DNA of 64,000 nucleotides from Clostridium sp. KNHs205 (lineage in GTDB: Bacteria > Bacillota > Clostridia > Lachnospirales > Lachnospiraceae), in assembly GCF_000702945.1 (NCBI RefSeq), contig NZ_JNLE01000003.1, positions 2,527,501 through 2,591,500 of the forward strand, in the 5' to 3' direction. This document shows, in pieces, positions 25,829 through 34,927 of the stretch. The notes beneath the pieces are model-generated. The model saw nothing but the letters and a program-made list of their open reading frames with translations. It ran no database searches and was not told where the DNA came from. How positions within the stretch are numbered: position 1 is the first letter of the stretch; each line of letters opens with the position of its first letter. Made by a program: the position numbers and the translations under genes.

Positions 25829-27121
25829 ATGAAACAGAAATATAGTTTTGCAGAGTGTGTGGAGTATTGCGGGTTTGACAATTTACCACTTGGGTTGGAG
25901 TCTTATTATATGCAGTTCGATGAGCATAAATGGGGAGAGATAATTGATATAGAATTTCTTAATGCAGCCTTGGCACGATTTAAAGTACCGGGTGAGAAAC
26001 AAGAGCAGCTGAAGAAGGCAATCAGAGAAATAGAAGCAGATGACAGATTAGCATATTTTACAAAATTTCTGATCTGGGATCTTTGTAATGCGAGGAAAAG
26101 ATATGAGAACAATAATTATCAGAGTCTGACCCTTAAAGGAGGAGGAATAATTACCAGATATTATTCCTTAATTCTTTTGCTTGCTTGCGTAAAACCTTCC
26201 CTGAAAAGGCTTCAAAAAAGAAAGATACCACTTGCTTATTATGAGCAAATACCCTTTGTACCCATGAAACAGCAATTCGAAAAATGGGTTGCTGGAGAGG
26301 ATGTTTCCATAAGTGATTTTCCGTGGGAGCTGAACTTTTATACTTGTTCAATTTTCTGGTTGAATCGGTTTCAATATATTCCCTGCAGGTTTGAACAGGA
26401 AATGACGGTGTTTCGAAATAAAAAAAACAATGGTGTGCTTGCGCTGCTCCATGGTAATATTGAAGTACGAAGAGACGGACAGATAAACGGTACAAATGAA
26501 ATCTTTGACAACGAGAGATTTGTTACTGTGTGGGAGGAAGATGAGTCTACAATTAGGGCAAATCCTGTGAATCCCATGGGTTTTGTTATGAAAGAACCGG
26601 TGCTTCTTAAGAAAGCGGAATGGAAGACGGCTCTATCAAAAGGAGATTATTTACTAGCTTTTCATATCCCTTCAGGACCCGGATATACGGCTGTTAATGT
26701 AAAGCAATCCATGGAACTTGCTCTTACTTTCTATAGGAACTATTTCGGCGAATTGGATATAAAAGGCTTCTTAAGTGAGAGCTGGCTTTATGATAGCAGA
26801 CTTTCACTGATACTTGATTATGATAATAGTAATATTATTAAGGTGCAGAGGCAGTTTTACCTTTATCCTGCAAGGGATGGAGAGGGTATGCTGTTAGAGA
26901 GAGTTTTTGGAGCAAAGCAGATTGATTTGGAGAACTTCCATTGTGTGACCACTTTACAGGAGAAAGTGGTGGATTATATGAAAACCGGAGGACGCTTTAA
27001 TGAGCTTCGTATGTTTGTGTTAAAAGAAGAGGTATCAAAAATCGGTGAGTCTCCTTATATCACAGTAGAAGATATCAATCAATTTATAGAGGTTGTTGAC
27101 AGTCATCTATTAAAAAAGTAA
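25829..27121 (+). CDS. Acyltransferase-like protein (N-acyltransferase N-terminal plus GNAT-like C-terminal), copy 1
   Basis: Soluble protein of 430 residues with no signal peptide. It looks like the two-domain family described as N-acyltransferase N-terminal and GNAT-like C-terminal (formerly DUF5596). The most conserved stretches are FTKFLIWDLC, RRDGQINGTN, NPVNPMGFV, LLAFHIPSGPGY, GFLSESWLYD and SNIIKVQRQFYLYP. No substrate is known to me. A paralog at 29974-31263 shares these blocks and about half of all residues by eye. Ribosome site GGATCGGAGG. Its proximity to sugar-import genes suggests a role in glycan or sugar metabolism, by inference only. Confidence 0.72.
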   Translation: MKQKYSFAECVEYCGFDNLPLGLESYYMQFDEHKWGEIIDIEFLNAALARFKVPGEKQEQLKKAIREIEADDRLAYFTKFLIWDLCNARKRYENNNYQSLTLKGGGIITRYYSLILLLACVKPSLKRLQKRKIPLAYYEQIPFVPMKQQFEKWVAGEDVSISDFPWELNFYTCSIFWLNRFQYIPCRFEQEMTVFRNKKNNGVLALLHGNIEVRRDGQINGTNEIFDNERFVTVWEEDESTIRANPVNPMGFVMKEPVLLKKAEWKTALSKGDYLLAFHIPSGPGYTAVNVKQSMELALTFYRNYFGELDIKGFLSESWLYDSRLSLILDYDNSNIIKVQRQFYLYPARDGEGMLLERVFGAKQIDLENFHCVTTLQEKVVDYMKTGGRFNELRMFVLKEEVSKIGESPYITVEDINQFIEVVDSHLLKK

Positions 27122-27420
27122 CATCAGGTGCATAAGTAACAAGATATAACTGATAAGCAATAATGAATAACAAATAAATATAATAAACAAGCAAAATATA
27201 TAAGGAATTGAGACTAGCTTGAAAAATAAAAAACAAACGAGTAAAAAATAAATGAAAAAAACAAACGAGTAAAATAAATGAAAATGAGCCAAAAACAAAT
27301 GAATAAAATAAATGAAAAATAAACAATTAAAATATCTGAAACAAACAAATTAAATATATGAAAAACATATCAAATAGATATATGAAATAATGCAAACAAA
27401 AATAAATCAGAATTAAACTC
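27122..27420. repeat. A-rich degenerate tandem repeat, period about 28 bp
   Basis: Repeats of the form ACAAACGAGTAAAATAAATGAAAA recur at about 27233, 27261, 27295 and 27323 with decay at the right side. The top strand is very A-rich. No ORF or hairpin found. The region separates the acyltransferase-like gene from the terminator of the convergent regulator genes. Confidence 0.6.
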
Positions 27421-27446
27421 AATAGATTACTATAACATAAAAGCAA

Positions 27447-27480
27447 AAGGGGCTATTCTGACATTCACAGAATAGCCCTT
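27447..27480 (-). terminator. Terminator hairpin for the convergent regulator genes (possibly bidirectional)
   Basis: AAGGGGCTATTCTG pairs with CAGAATAGCCCTT (one bulged G). On the minus strand the stem is followed by CTTTTGCTTTTA, a reasonable U-rich tract. It could also stop read-through from the plus-strand gene ending at 27121. Confidence 0.7.
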
Positions 27481-27489
27481 AATGATATC

Positions 27490-27715
27490 CTTAATTATGC
27501 ACCTTTGATTATTCCTAAATAAGCAACTCTGATTATAAGCTATTATGCGCCTTTGAATATGAATAACTAAGCACCTTTGATTCTAAGCTATTATGCACCT
27601 TTGAGTATTAACTACTAAAAACCTTTGATTCTAAGCTATCATGCACCTTTGAGTATGAACTAACTAAGCACCATTGACTATGAGCTATTACGCACTGATG
27701 ATTATGTACTACCAA
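27490..27715. repeat. 24-bp tandem repeat array, nine units
   Basis: The core GCACCTTTGA (with variants) begins at 27499, 27523, 27547, 27571, 27595, 27619, 27643, 27668 and 27692, a 24-bp period with one 25-bp step. Alternate units are more alike, giving a 48-bp higher-order period. All frames contain stops, so it is noncoding. It reaches the stop codon of the AraC-type gene at its right end. Confidence 0.85.
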
Positions 27716-28626
27716 TTTTGACTGCGATATTTAGAGGGAGAGATACCAAGGGTATTTTTAAAAGCCTTCTGAAAGACTACCGGATCTTTATAACCGGACA
27801 TAAGGGCAACCTCTGTAATAGAAATATCCTTCTCCTTCAGTAAAAAACAAGCCTTGTTCATCCGAAAGCGGGTAAGATAAGCTTGCGGAGATATATTCAA
27901 TTGTTCTTTGAATAGGGTGGTTAAATAACTGCGGTCAAGGCCAATGTAATCTGCAAGTATACGCACCGTAATATGCTTCATATAGTTGGTATGGATATAC
28001 TCAACAGCTTTACGTACATATTGCTCTCTGGAAGTACGGGAGATAACTGAAATCTCCTGGGAAGCATTTTCGATTAATTCCGCAAAAAATAGATTAAGTA
28101 ATGCCTGCGTCCGCAAATCCGCGCTATGGGCAGACTTGCTGTTGACCTTAACAAGCTCCAGCAGGCAATCCTTAAGCTGTACTCCCCTTTCATAATGAAA
28201 GACCGGATTTTCACTGTCTAATCTTGCCCGCTGCAGATAATCCGAAACATTTAAACCATGAAAACCAATCCAGACATATTCCCAGGGATTTTCTTTGCTG
28301 GCGGTATAGGTAGCGATATCCTTAGGGCTGAGGAGAAAACCATCATTTTTTGCTAAGGGATAAACCTTTCCTCTTATTTTTAAGGTTCCTTCCCCGGATA
28401 GAATATAATGGATCACATAGTGCTCCCGTATGGCTGGTCCCCATATATGACCGGGAGGACAGGCTGATATGCCGCAGTAATACATATACAGTTCAGAGGA
28501 GTTGGTATTATCGTAATTATGAAAGACTTTCATCGTATCATCCATATAGATTTCTTTTAGAAAGGAGTTGATTTCACCAATCACTTTTCCGTCTTCTGTG
28601 AATTGCTCAGAAACCCTGGTTTTCAT
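27709..28626 (-). CDS. AraC-family transcriptional regulator with cupin sensor
   Basis: One-component regulator of 305 residues. I start at 28626 behind AGAAAGG; the frame continues eight codons upstream without a site. The N-terminal half is an AraC-type cupin (HYVIHYILSGEGTLKIRGKVYPLAKNDGFLLSP). The C-terminal 100 residues hold two HTH motifs (ITVRILADYIGLDRSYLTTLFKEQ and ITEVALMSGYKDPVVFQKAF). It lies 91 bp after the LacI-type gene on the same strand and may be co-transcribed with it. Likely targets are neighbouring carbohydrate genes; inducer unknown. Confidence 0.87.
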   Translation of the reverse strand: MKTRVSEQFTEDGKVIGEINSFLKEIYMDDTMKVFHNYDNTNSSELYMYYCGISACPPGHIWGPAIREHYVIHYILSGEGTLKIRGKVYPLAKNDGFLLSPKDIATYTASKENPWEYVWIGFHGLNVSDYLQRARLDSENPVFHYERGVQLKDCLLELVKVNSKSAHSADLRTQALLNLFFAELIENASQEISVISRTSREQYVRKAVEYIHTNYMKHITVRILADYIGLDRSYLTTLFKEQLNISPQAYLTRFRMNKACFLLKEKDISITEVALMSGYKDPVVFQKAFKNTLGISPSKYRSQNW

Positions 28627-28717
28627 AATTGCCCTTTCTTTAATTATCATTTCTTATAGTAGATTTCTTGCAAAGAAATACCTGCTATTCATATTTTGTG
28701 AGTACCCAATAGAAATA

Positions 28718-29740
28718 TCAGGTGGAACTTCTTGTAACCAGGCTGGTGGGAAGAATCACCTTTCGGGGTAATAGATTATATCCGTTCATTCTGGTCAGCA
28801 ACAAATCCACCGCAACAATCCCAAATTCCCGTGTTGGAATGTCAATGGTGCTTAAGGGTGGATTGGAATATTTTGAGATTTCTATATTGGACAAGCCCAT
28901 TATCGCGATTTCGTTTGGTACGGAGATACCTAAGGTATAAAGTCCGCTCATGGCTGCCATTGCCATAAGGTCACTGGCTACAAAAAAAGCAGTGGGATAA
29001 TTGCCGGTCTTGCACAGATTTACAATCTTTTCGATACAAATGTCTTCATTCCATAAACAGTCTATGACCCATTCGGGATGAACCTGTAATCCGGCAGCGT
29101 GGATAGAGGAGTAATAACCGCGATAACGCTGGGTTGTCTTAATATTTCCATTTACACCGCTTGCTCCGATAAATCCAATGTTCTTATGGCCCCGGTCTAT
29201 TAAATGCTGAACTGCTATTGCAGCAACACGGTAATGGTCATAACCAACATTATCAATATCCTCTCTCTGGGTATCAATTCCTACGATATAGGGCACCTGG
29301 TTCCGAATGAAATGATACGCTTCATCATTTAAAGCATCCATCAAAAATAAACCGGTGATGTTATTGCTGAATGTATTATAAAGAACCTTTTTATCCTCCA
29401 GCTCAAAAGCAGTCTTTACAAAGGCTAATTCGTGACCATGTACGGATAGCTCCTCTTCAATGCTGGACAGGATTGACATAAAAAATGGATCCTTATATTT
29501 CTTTTTCGTTATGCTGAGAACACAGCCAACCTTTATTGGCGCTTCACTTTGATTAGTATCAGGCTGAACCGAGGCGGCTCTGGCAGGCGCCTTTGCCTTA
29601 TAATTCAGCTGAGTGATGGCCTGCCAGACACGAGCACGTGTTTCATCAGTCATCTTATATTTATTATCGTTATTGATAACTCGTGAAACAGTAGCCACAG
29701 AGACCTCAGCTAACTTTGCCACATCTCTTATTGTACTCAA
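28718..29740 (-). CDS. LacI-family transcriptional repressor
   Basis: Regulator of 340 residues. The N-terminal HTH plus hinge (IRDVAKLAEVSVATVSRVINN) is canonical. A periplasmic-binding-protein-like core (about 75-330) should bind a sugar effector. The start is TTG at 29740 behind AGAGGGGGG. Two perfect palindromes of the GTTTAC/GTAAAC type lie in the divergent promoter region, one downstream of each promoter start. The protein therefore probably represses both itself and the operon at 29974-36421. Confidence 0.9.
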   Translation of the reverse strand: MSTIRDVAKLAEVSVATVSRVINNDNKYKMTDETRARVWQAITQLNYKAKAPARAASVQPDTNQSEAPIKVGCVLSITKKKYKDPFFMSILSSIEEELSVHGHELAFVKTAFELEDKKVLYNTFSNNITGLFLMDALNDEAYHFIRNQVPYIVGIDTQREDIDNVGYDHYRVAAIAVQHLIDRGHKNIGFIGASGVNGNIKTTQRYRGYYSSIHAAGLQVHPEWVIDCLWNEDICIEKIVNLCKTGNYPTAFFVASDLMAMAAMSGLYTLGISVPNEIAIMGLSNIEISKYSNPPLSTIDIPTREFGIVAVDLLLTRMNGYNLLPRKVILPTSLVTRSST

Positions 29741-29774
29741 AAGATAACCCCCCTCTTTCGTTTGTTTAGTTACA

Positions 29775-29786
29775 GTTTACGTAAAC
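29775..29786. promoter_or_regulatory. LacI-type operator O1
   Basis: GTTTACGTAAAC is a perfect 12-bp palindrome. It lies about 15-26 nt into the transcript from the lacI-side promoter, a position suited to autorepression. Confidence 0.65.
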
Positions 29787-29807
29787 AACGTAAGCTGTAT
29801 CATACAA

Positions 29808-29837
29808 ATTATAATGATTTTTAAACTGGATTGTCAA
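29808..29837 (-). promoter_or_regulatory. Sigma-A promoter of the LacI-type gene
   Basis: Reading the minus strand, TTGACA (29837-29832) and TATAAT (29813-29808) are separated by 18 bp. Confidence 0.75.
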
Positions 29838-29889
29838 TAACTATTTTAATAAACAACAAGAAAAACAAAATTTACTTGAAAATTCTATA

Positions 29890-29918
29890 TTTACAATCTG
29901 GAAAGTTGATGTTATAAT
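29890..29918 (+). promoter_or_regulatory. Sigma-A promoter of the acyltransferase/sugar-import operon
   Basis: TTTACA at 29890-29895, 17 bp, TATAAT at 29913-29918. The predicted start, about 29925, falls next to operator O2. Confidence 0.8.
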
Positions 29919-29929
29919 CTCACTATAAG

Positions 29930-29940
29930 GTTTACTAAAC
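29930..29940. promoter_or_regulatory. LacI-type operator O2
   Basis: GTTTACTAAAC is a perfect palindrome around a central C, starting about +5 of the operon promoter. A duplicated AAACGTAACA (29941-29960) follows it before the ribosome site. Confidence 0.65.
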
Positions 29941-29973
29941 AAACGTAACAAAACGTAACAAAAAGGAGAAGGT

Positions 29974-31263
29974 ATGACCAATACAGTATATAGCTATGGG
30001 GAATGTCTGGAACATTGTGGGTTTGATTATTTGCCGGAAGAGTTGGAACAGTATTATGAAGAGTTTCCGGTTTACAGTCAGAAGTACCTTATTGAACGGG
30101 ATTTTTTAAAGGATTGTTTTGAGGTTTTTCAGGTGGATTCCCATGCAATAGAACAGCTTATGGAGGCTGTTATAGCAATAGAAGAGGATCCGGTCTTATT
30201 CCACTTTACAAAGTTCTTGGTATGGGATATGTGTTCTGAGCGAAACCGCTTCGACGGTGGAAGCTATAGGAGTATGACACCGGCACGTATGAAGTGGCAG
30301 CGGGAATTATACTCTTTTGTCCTGCTCTTAGCTTGTGTTAAACCTTCTATAAAACAATTGCAAGAATTGGGGGTACCGGAAGAAGCTTATAAGGAGATTC
30401 CCTTCTATCCTATGAAGGTACAATTTGAGAAGCTGGCAAAAGGGGATAAAAAAGTTAGCGATTTTCCATGGGATAGAAATTTTTACACCTGTTCTATCTT
30501 TTTAGTGGATCGGTTTTTCTTTATACCATATCGCTTTTGCGATCCACTTACCCTGTTTCGCAATAAGGAAACCAAAAGAGTCAAAGGTTTAAGACATACG
30601 GGAGAGGAATTCAGAAGAGACGGTCAGATAAATGGGGTGAATGGAGTATTTGATATTGAGGGTGCTTATTCTACCGCTTGGAAGGAGACAGAAGAGGCTG
30701 TAACGGCTAACCCGGTAAATCCTATGGGCTTTGTGGAAGGGCAAGAGATTACTTTATTAAAAAGCCAATGGGAGGAAGTACTTCGTCCGGGAGATAACCT
30801 GCTGGCTGTTCATGTGCCTTCCGGTGAAGGGTATAATCCAAGCAGGCTACATAATTCACTTACTGCGGCGCTTGCTTTTTTTGACCGATATTTTCCGGAA
30901 TTACATATAAAGGGTTTTTGGAGTGAAAGCTGGCTGTATGATCCCAGATTATCACTAATTTTAAAGGAAGAGAGCAGTAATATCATCAAGGTGCAGAGGC
31001 AGATGTATCTTTATCCTATGAAAGAGGGAGACGGTATGCTGCGCTATGAGGTTTTCGGGGACTGGAAAGCTGAACCTGAGAAAATTGAGCCAAAGACTTC
31101 TCTGCAAAAGGCAGCGGCAGCCTATATGAGCACCGGTGGCAGATTCCACACTACAGCTATGCTGATCTTAAGGGAAGAAGCAGGCTGTTTAGAGGGTTAT
31201 CCTTATATAACACAGGAGGATGTAGACTATTTTAATAAAATAGCAGACAGTCATCTGAAATAA
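29974..31263 (+). CDS. Acyltransferase-like protein, copy 2; first gene of the LacI-controlled operon
   Basis: A 429-residue paralog of the protein at 25829-27121, collinear along its whole length with shared blocks FTKFLVWDMC, RRDGQINGVN, NPVNPMGFV, GFWSESWLYD and SNIIKVQRQMYLYP. The strongly conserved C-terminal block agrees with a GNAT-like fold. No signal peptide is seen. AAGGAGAAGG precedes the ATG. As first gene of an operon with an oxidoreductase and a sugar importer it probably acts on the imported sugar or a derivative, but no substrate can be named. Confidence 0.72.
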   Translation: MTNTVYSYGECLEHCGFDYLPEELEQYYEEFPVYSQKYLIERDFLKDCFEVFQVDSHAIEQLMEAVIAIEEDPVLFHFTKFLVWDMCSERNRFDGGSYRSMTPARMKWQRELYSFVLLLACVKPSIKQLQELGVPEEAYKEIPFYPMKVQFEKLAKGDKKVSDFPWDRNFYTCSIFLVDRFFFIPYRFCDPLTLFRNKETKRVKGLRHTGEEFRRDGQINGVNGVFDIEGAYSTAWKETEEAVTANPVNPMGFVEGQEITLLKSQWEEVLRPGDNLLAVHVPSGEGYNPSRLHNSLTAALAFFDRYFPELHIKGFWSESWLYDPRLSLILKEESSNIIKVQRQMYLYPMKEGDGMLRYEVFGDWKAEPEKIEPKTSLQKAAAAYMSTGGRFHTTAMLILREEAGCLEGYPYITQEDVDYFNKIADSHLK

Positions 31264-31295
31264 CAATATCCAAAGACTACAACAGGAGGAAGCAA

Positions 31296-32552
31296 ATGAA
31301 ACTGGCATTAATGGGAGCAGGGCAAAGGGGTATGGTGTATGCTGAATATGCCTGCGAGACTAAGGGGGCAGAGATCGTAGCAATCATTGAACCCAATGAA
31401 GAACGAAGAAGGACAGCGGCAAGAAAGCTGGGAACAAAAGAAGAATATTGCTTTAACAAGGCCGGGGATTTCTTTCAAAAGGGAAAACTGGCGGACGCTC
31501 TTATCATAGCGAGTATGGATAGAGATCATTACAAGCAGACAATGACAGCACTGGAACTGGGGTATGATATTTTACTGGAGAAGCCTATCTCCCCGGATCC
31601 CAAGGAATGTGTCATGATACAGGATAAGGCTGATGAGTTAGGAAGAAGAATTGTTGTATGCCATGTGCTTCGCTACACGGATTTCTTTTCCACCATCAAA
31701 GAAATCATTGACAGCAGGGAATTGGGAAAGGTTGTTTCCATTCAGCATAATGAGAATGTTGGGAATTATCATATAGCACATTCCTTTGTCCGGGGGAATT
31801 GGAGAAGAAGCGATCTAACCAGCCCCCTGGTGATGCAAAAGTCCTGTCATGATATGGACATCCTGAGCTGGCTGGTAGGAAGTGAAGCAAAGCGAATTTC
31901 TTCTTTTGGAAGTCTGCAGTATTTCAAGGAAGAAAATGCTCCGATGGACAGTGCCAGCCGCTGCCTGGATTGTAAGGCAGCAAGTGAATGCCGGTTTGAT
32001 GCCAGAAAGGCTTATCTTCCGGTGTTAGGCGGCTGGCCGGCAACGGTGGTTACAGAAGATCAGACCACAGAAGGGTTATTAAAAGCTCTGGAGAACAGTC
32101 CTTATGGCAGATGTGTATATCGTTGTGATAACGATGTCTGTGATAATCAGGTGGTGTTAATCGAATTCAAAAATCAGGTTACTGTTAGCTTTAACTTAAG
32201 CGGTTTCACGAATAAAATGGGGCGCACTTTAAAGATTATGTGTGAAAATGGGGAAATCAAAGGAGATGACAGCTTAAATAGAATTGAGGTTACAAAATTT
32301 ACTTCCAATGCAATAGAGGGCTATGAGCAGAAAGTATACAATACAGCAATGCCTCAAAGTGGTCACGGCGGAGGCGATGTAGGTTTGATGAAAGATTTTC
32401 TTAGGATTTTACAATCAGGAGAAACCAACAGCAGATCCTCCATCGGGCAATCCGTTGAAAGTCATGTGATGGCGTATGCAGCGGAAAAGTCCAGACTCAC
32501 CGGCAAGATTATTGACGTAGATGAGCTAAAGGAAGAATTGCGTAACTCTTAA
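31296..32552 (+). CDS. Gfo/Idh/MocA-family NAD(P)-dependent oxidoreductase
   Basis: Cytoplasmic dehydrogenase of 418 residues. The Rossmann nucleotide-binding loop is MGAGQRGMVY at the N-terminus, and the catalytic EKPIS Lys lies near residue 95. The substrate domain contains a conserved HDMD His near residue 187 and HGGGD near residue 350. A Cys-containing insertion (CLDCKAASECRF) marks a subfamily seen with CUT1 transporters. Members oxidise or epimerise sugars, inositols or glycosides. AGGAGG lies before the ATG, 32 bp after the previous gene. Confidence 0.85.
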   Translation: MKLALMGAGQRGMVYAEYACETKGAEIVAIIEPNEERRRTAARKLGTKEEYCFNKAGDFFQKGKLADALIIASMDRDHYKQTMTALELGYDILLEKPISPDPKECVMIQDKADELGRRIVVCHVLRYTDFFSTIKEIIDSRELGKVVSIQHNENVGNYHIAHSFVRGNWRRSDLTSPLVMQKSCHDMDILSWLVGSEAKRISSFGSLQYFKEENAPMDSASRCLDCKAASECRFDARKAYLPVLGGWPATVVTEDQTTEGLLKALENSPYGRCVYRCDNDVCDNQVVLIEFKNQVTVSFNLSGFTNKMGRTLKIMCENGEIKGDDSLNRIEVTKFTSNAIEGYEQKVYNTAMPQSGHGGGDVGLMKDFLRILQSGETNSRSSIGQSVESHVMAYAAEKSRLTGKIIDVDELKEELRNS

Positions 32553-32578
32553 TTAAGGAAAAGAATGGTGGAGAAGGT

Positions 32579-33544
32579 ATGAGATCAAAGAAAAAACTGA
32601 ATAATGTACATACTGCCAAATTAAACCGCAGGAGTGAATTCTTGAAAGAAATGAGGCGTAACAGAGGGCTCTACCTAATGTGTCTGCCTGCATTAATCGT
32701 TCTGATTATGTTTTGTTATGTCCCTTTTGCCGGTACCTGGATGGCATTTACGGATTTTAATGTAGTGGACGGTATTTTCGGAAGTCCTTTTGTGGGACTG
32801 GATAATTTCAAGTATTTTTTCTCGAAAAGCAGTATGGGGTGGAAAGTAACCTACAATACTCTTTTTATTAACTTTTTTGGTATCATCTTGGGGTTGATTG
32901 TACCTATCAGTATTGCAATATTTTTTAATGAAATACGTAGTAAGCTCTTTAAAAAATTAACTCAAAGCTTTATGTTCTTTCCATATTTTTTATCCTGGGT
33001 AGTAGTCGGTGCCATTATTTATGGATTTTTTTCTACAGATGTAGGTGTGGTAAATAATATGCTGCGGGATATGGGATTAGAGCCGGTTAAATGGTATGCC
33101 GAACCAAAGTATTGGAAGGGTATCATAATATTTGCAAACATGTGGAAGTGGAGTGGGTATAGTTCTATTGTCTATATGGCGGCTATGGCGGGTTTTGACG
33201 GTTCGTTGTTTGAAGCCGCCGAGGTGGATGGCGCCAATAAATTTCAGAGAATTTTATCTCTCACCCTGCCTATGCTGAAACCTACCGCCGTTGTTTTGAC
33301 GCTTATGAGTATCGGACGTATTTTTTATGGTGATTTTGGAATGATCTACGGTATTGTAGGTAACAATCCGGTACTCAGTGATGCGGTAACGGTTATTGAT
33401 ACCTATGTATACCAGACCATGAGAACTTTGGGCTTTTCTTATTCTACTGCCATCGGTTTATTCCAGTCCGTAATGGGATTGATATTAGTAACCGTCGCCA
33501 ATCAGGCAGCGAAGAAATACAATGAAGGGGAGGGCTTGTTCTAA
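32579..33544 (+). CDS. CUT1 sugar ABC transporter permease (LplB-like)
   Basis: Membrane subunit of 321 residues with six predicted helices after a basic N-terminus. The cytoplasmic EAA loop (FEAAEVDGANKFQRI) near residue 218 and the N-terminal PFAGTWMAFTDFN fit the LplB/YtcP-type permeases that work with large DUF3502-like binding proteins. GGAGAAGG precedes the ATG. Its last base overlaps the first of the next gene. As usual for this subgroup no ATPase is in the operon; a shared MsmK-like ATPase elsewhere is expected. Confidence 0.87.
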   Translation: MRSKKKLNNVHTAKLNRRSEFLKEMRRNRGLYLMCLPALIVLIMFCYVPFAGTWMAFTDFNVVDGIFGSPFVGLDNFKYFFSKSSMGWKVTYNTLFINFFGIILGLIVPISIAIFFNEIRSKLFKKLTQSFMFFPYFLSWVVVGAIIYGFFSTDVGVVNNMLRDMGLEPVKWYAEPKYWKGIIIFANMWKWSGYSSIVYMAAMAGFDGSLFEAAEVDGANKFQRILSLTLPMLKPTAVVLTLMSIGRIFYGDFGMIYGIVGNNPVLSDAVTVIDTYVYQTMRTLGFSYSTAIGLFQSVMGLILVTVANQAAKKYNEGEGLF

Positions 33545-34437
33545 TGAGAAAAAGTAAGTCGTTGAGTGACCGGATGGTTACGACCTTTGCTTATACCTTT
33601 ATTGGATTATTTGGAATACTGTGTCTTTATCCCTTACTGTTAACGTTAAGCGTGTCCTTATCAGGGGAACAAGAGATTGTAAAGCATGGATATTCGGTTA
33701 TTCCCCAGGGGTTTACATTTAATACATATCTATACATCTTTATAAACAGCGGACAAAAGATCTTAAAATCCTATGGAGTAACAATTTTTATTACGGTGGC
33801 GGGTACACTGGGAGCAATGCTGATTACCAGTATGATAGCTTTTGCCATTTCCATAAAGTCCTTGAAATATCGAAATATAATTGCATTTCTCTGTAACTTT
33901 ACCATTGTATTTTCAGCCGGTCTGATTCCCTGGTATGTAGTCTGTGTTAATTACTATGGTCTGAAGAACAGTATTCTGGCTTTGATACTGCCTTCTATAT
34001 TCAGTGTTTGGAACATGTTTCTAATGCGTACCTATTTTTCCGGTATCTCACCGTCCCTCTATGAAGCAGCAAAGATTGATGGTGCAAACTACTTTCGAAT
34101 CTATTGGGAGATTGCCATTCCGTTAAGCAAGACGGCCATTCTGACCGTAGGAATGATGTACGCTCTGCAGTATTGGAATAACTGGTGGTATGCGTTGATC
34201 TTCATTAACGACAAGGATAAATTTCCACTGCAGTATTACCTTTATTCCATCTTATCCAATGTCAATGCCATCAGTTCGGGAAGGATTCCGTCAGGTGCAG
34301 CCGCCAATATAGCATTGCCGGCAGAGACAGTTAAAATGGCTGTTACAATTATTACCATCGGACCGGTTCTATTTCTTTATCCCTTGGTACAGAAGTATTT
34401 TGTACAGGGTATTATGACGGGAGCGATTAAAGAATAG
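33544..34437 (+). CDS. CUT1 sugar ABC transporter permease (LplC-like)
   Basis: Second membrane subunit, 297 residues and six helices. EAA loop YEAAKIDGANYFRI near residue 178; N-terminal LLTLSVSLSGEQEI and C-terminal YPLVQKYFVQGIMTGAIKE are hallmarks of the LplC/YtcP group. It overlaps the previous permease gene by one base, implying coupled translation. The partner binding protein follows after an unusual 490-bp repeat-rich gap. Confidence 0.88.
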   Translation: MRKSKSLSDRMVTTFAYTFIGLFGILCLYPLLLTLSVSLSGEQEIVKHGYSVIPQGFTFNTYLYIFINSGQKILKSYGVTIFITVAGTLGAMLITSMIAFAISIKSLKYRNIIAFLCNFTIVFSAGLIPWYVVCVNYYGLKNSILALILPSIFSVWNMFLMRTYFSGISPSLYEAAKIDGANYFRIYWEIAIPLSKTAILTVGMMYALQYWNNWWYALIFINDKDKFPLQYYLYSILSNVNAISSGRIPSGAAANIALPAETVKMAVTIITIGPVLFLYPLVQKYFVQGIMTGAIKE

Positions 34438-34927
34438 GGATGTTCTGGCCGGGAATATAAAGAGTTTACAGGCAAGGAACCTTAACAGGAAAAACGGTAT
34501 AGAAAAACAGTACAGAAATACGTTGAAGGGAAAAACTATATAGAAAAAACCTTGCAGGAAAAATGTTGCAGAGAGAACAACACAGAAACATTGAAGTGAA
34601 AAACTTTATAGGAAAAATGTTGAGGAAAAAATAGGAAAAAAACGTTCAGGGAAAACTTTATAGGAAAAATGTTTAAGAGAAAACAGCACAGAAAACATTA
34701 CAAGGAAAAACTTTATAGGGGAAATATTACAGAGAAAACACAGGAAACGTTGCAGGGAAATACTTTATAGGAAAAGACCTTACAGAAAACCCTTGCAGGG
34801 AACAAGCTTCGCAAGGAATGATTGTTGCAGGCAACACACTTTACACAGATAATAAGCCCTAGAGAACATAAGCTGTCACAGGTAATAAATCCTAAGGCTT
34901 ACTATAAATATTAAAGGAGGATGTATT
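34438..34927. repeat. Purine-rich degenerate tandem repeats inside the importer operon
   Basis: Variants of AAACTTTATAGGAAAAATGTT recur at about 34601, 34653, 34708 and 34760 (steps of 52-55 bp), with a diverged copy near 34533. The sense strand is dominated by A and G. No ORF, promoter or terminator is evident. The last 100 bp before AAAGGAGG are ordinary AT-rich leader. Confidence 0.7.
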
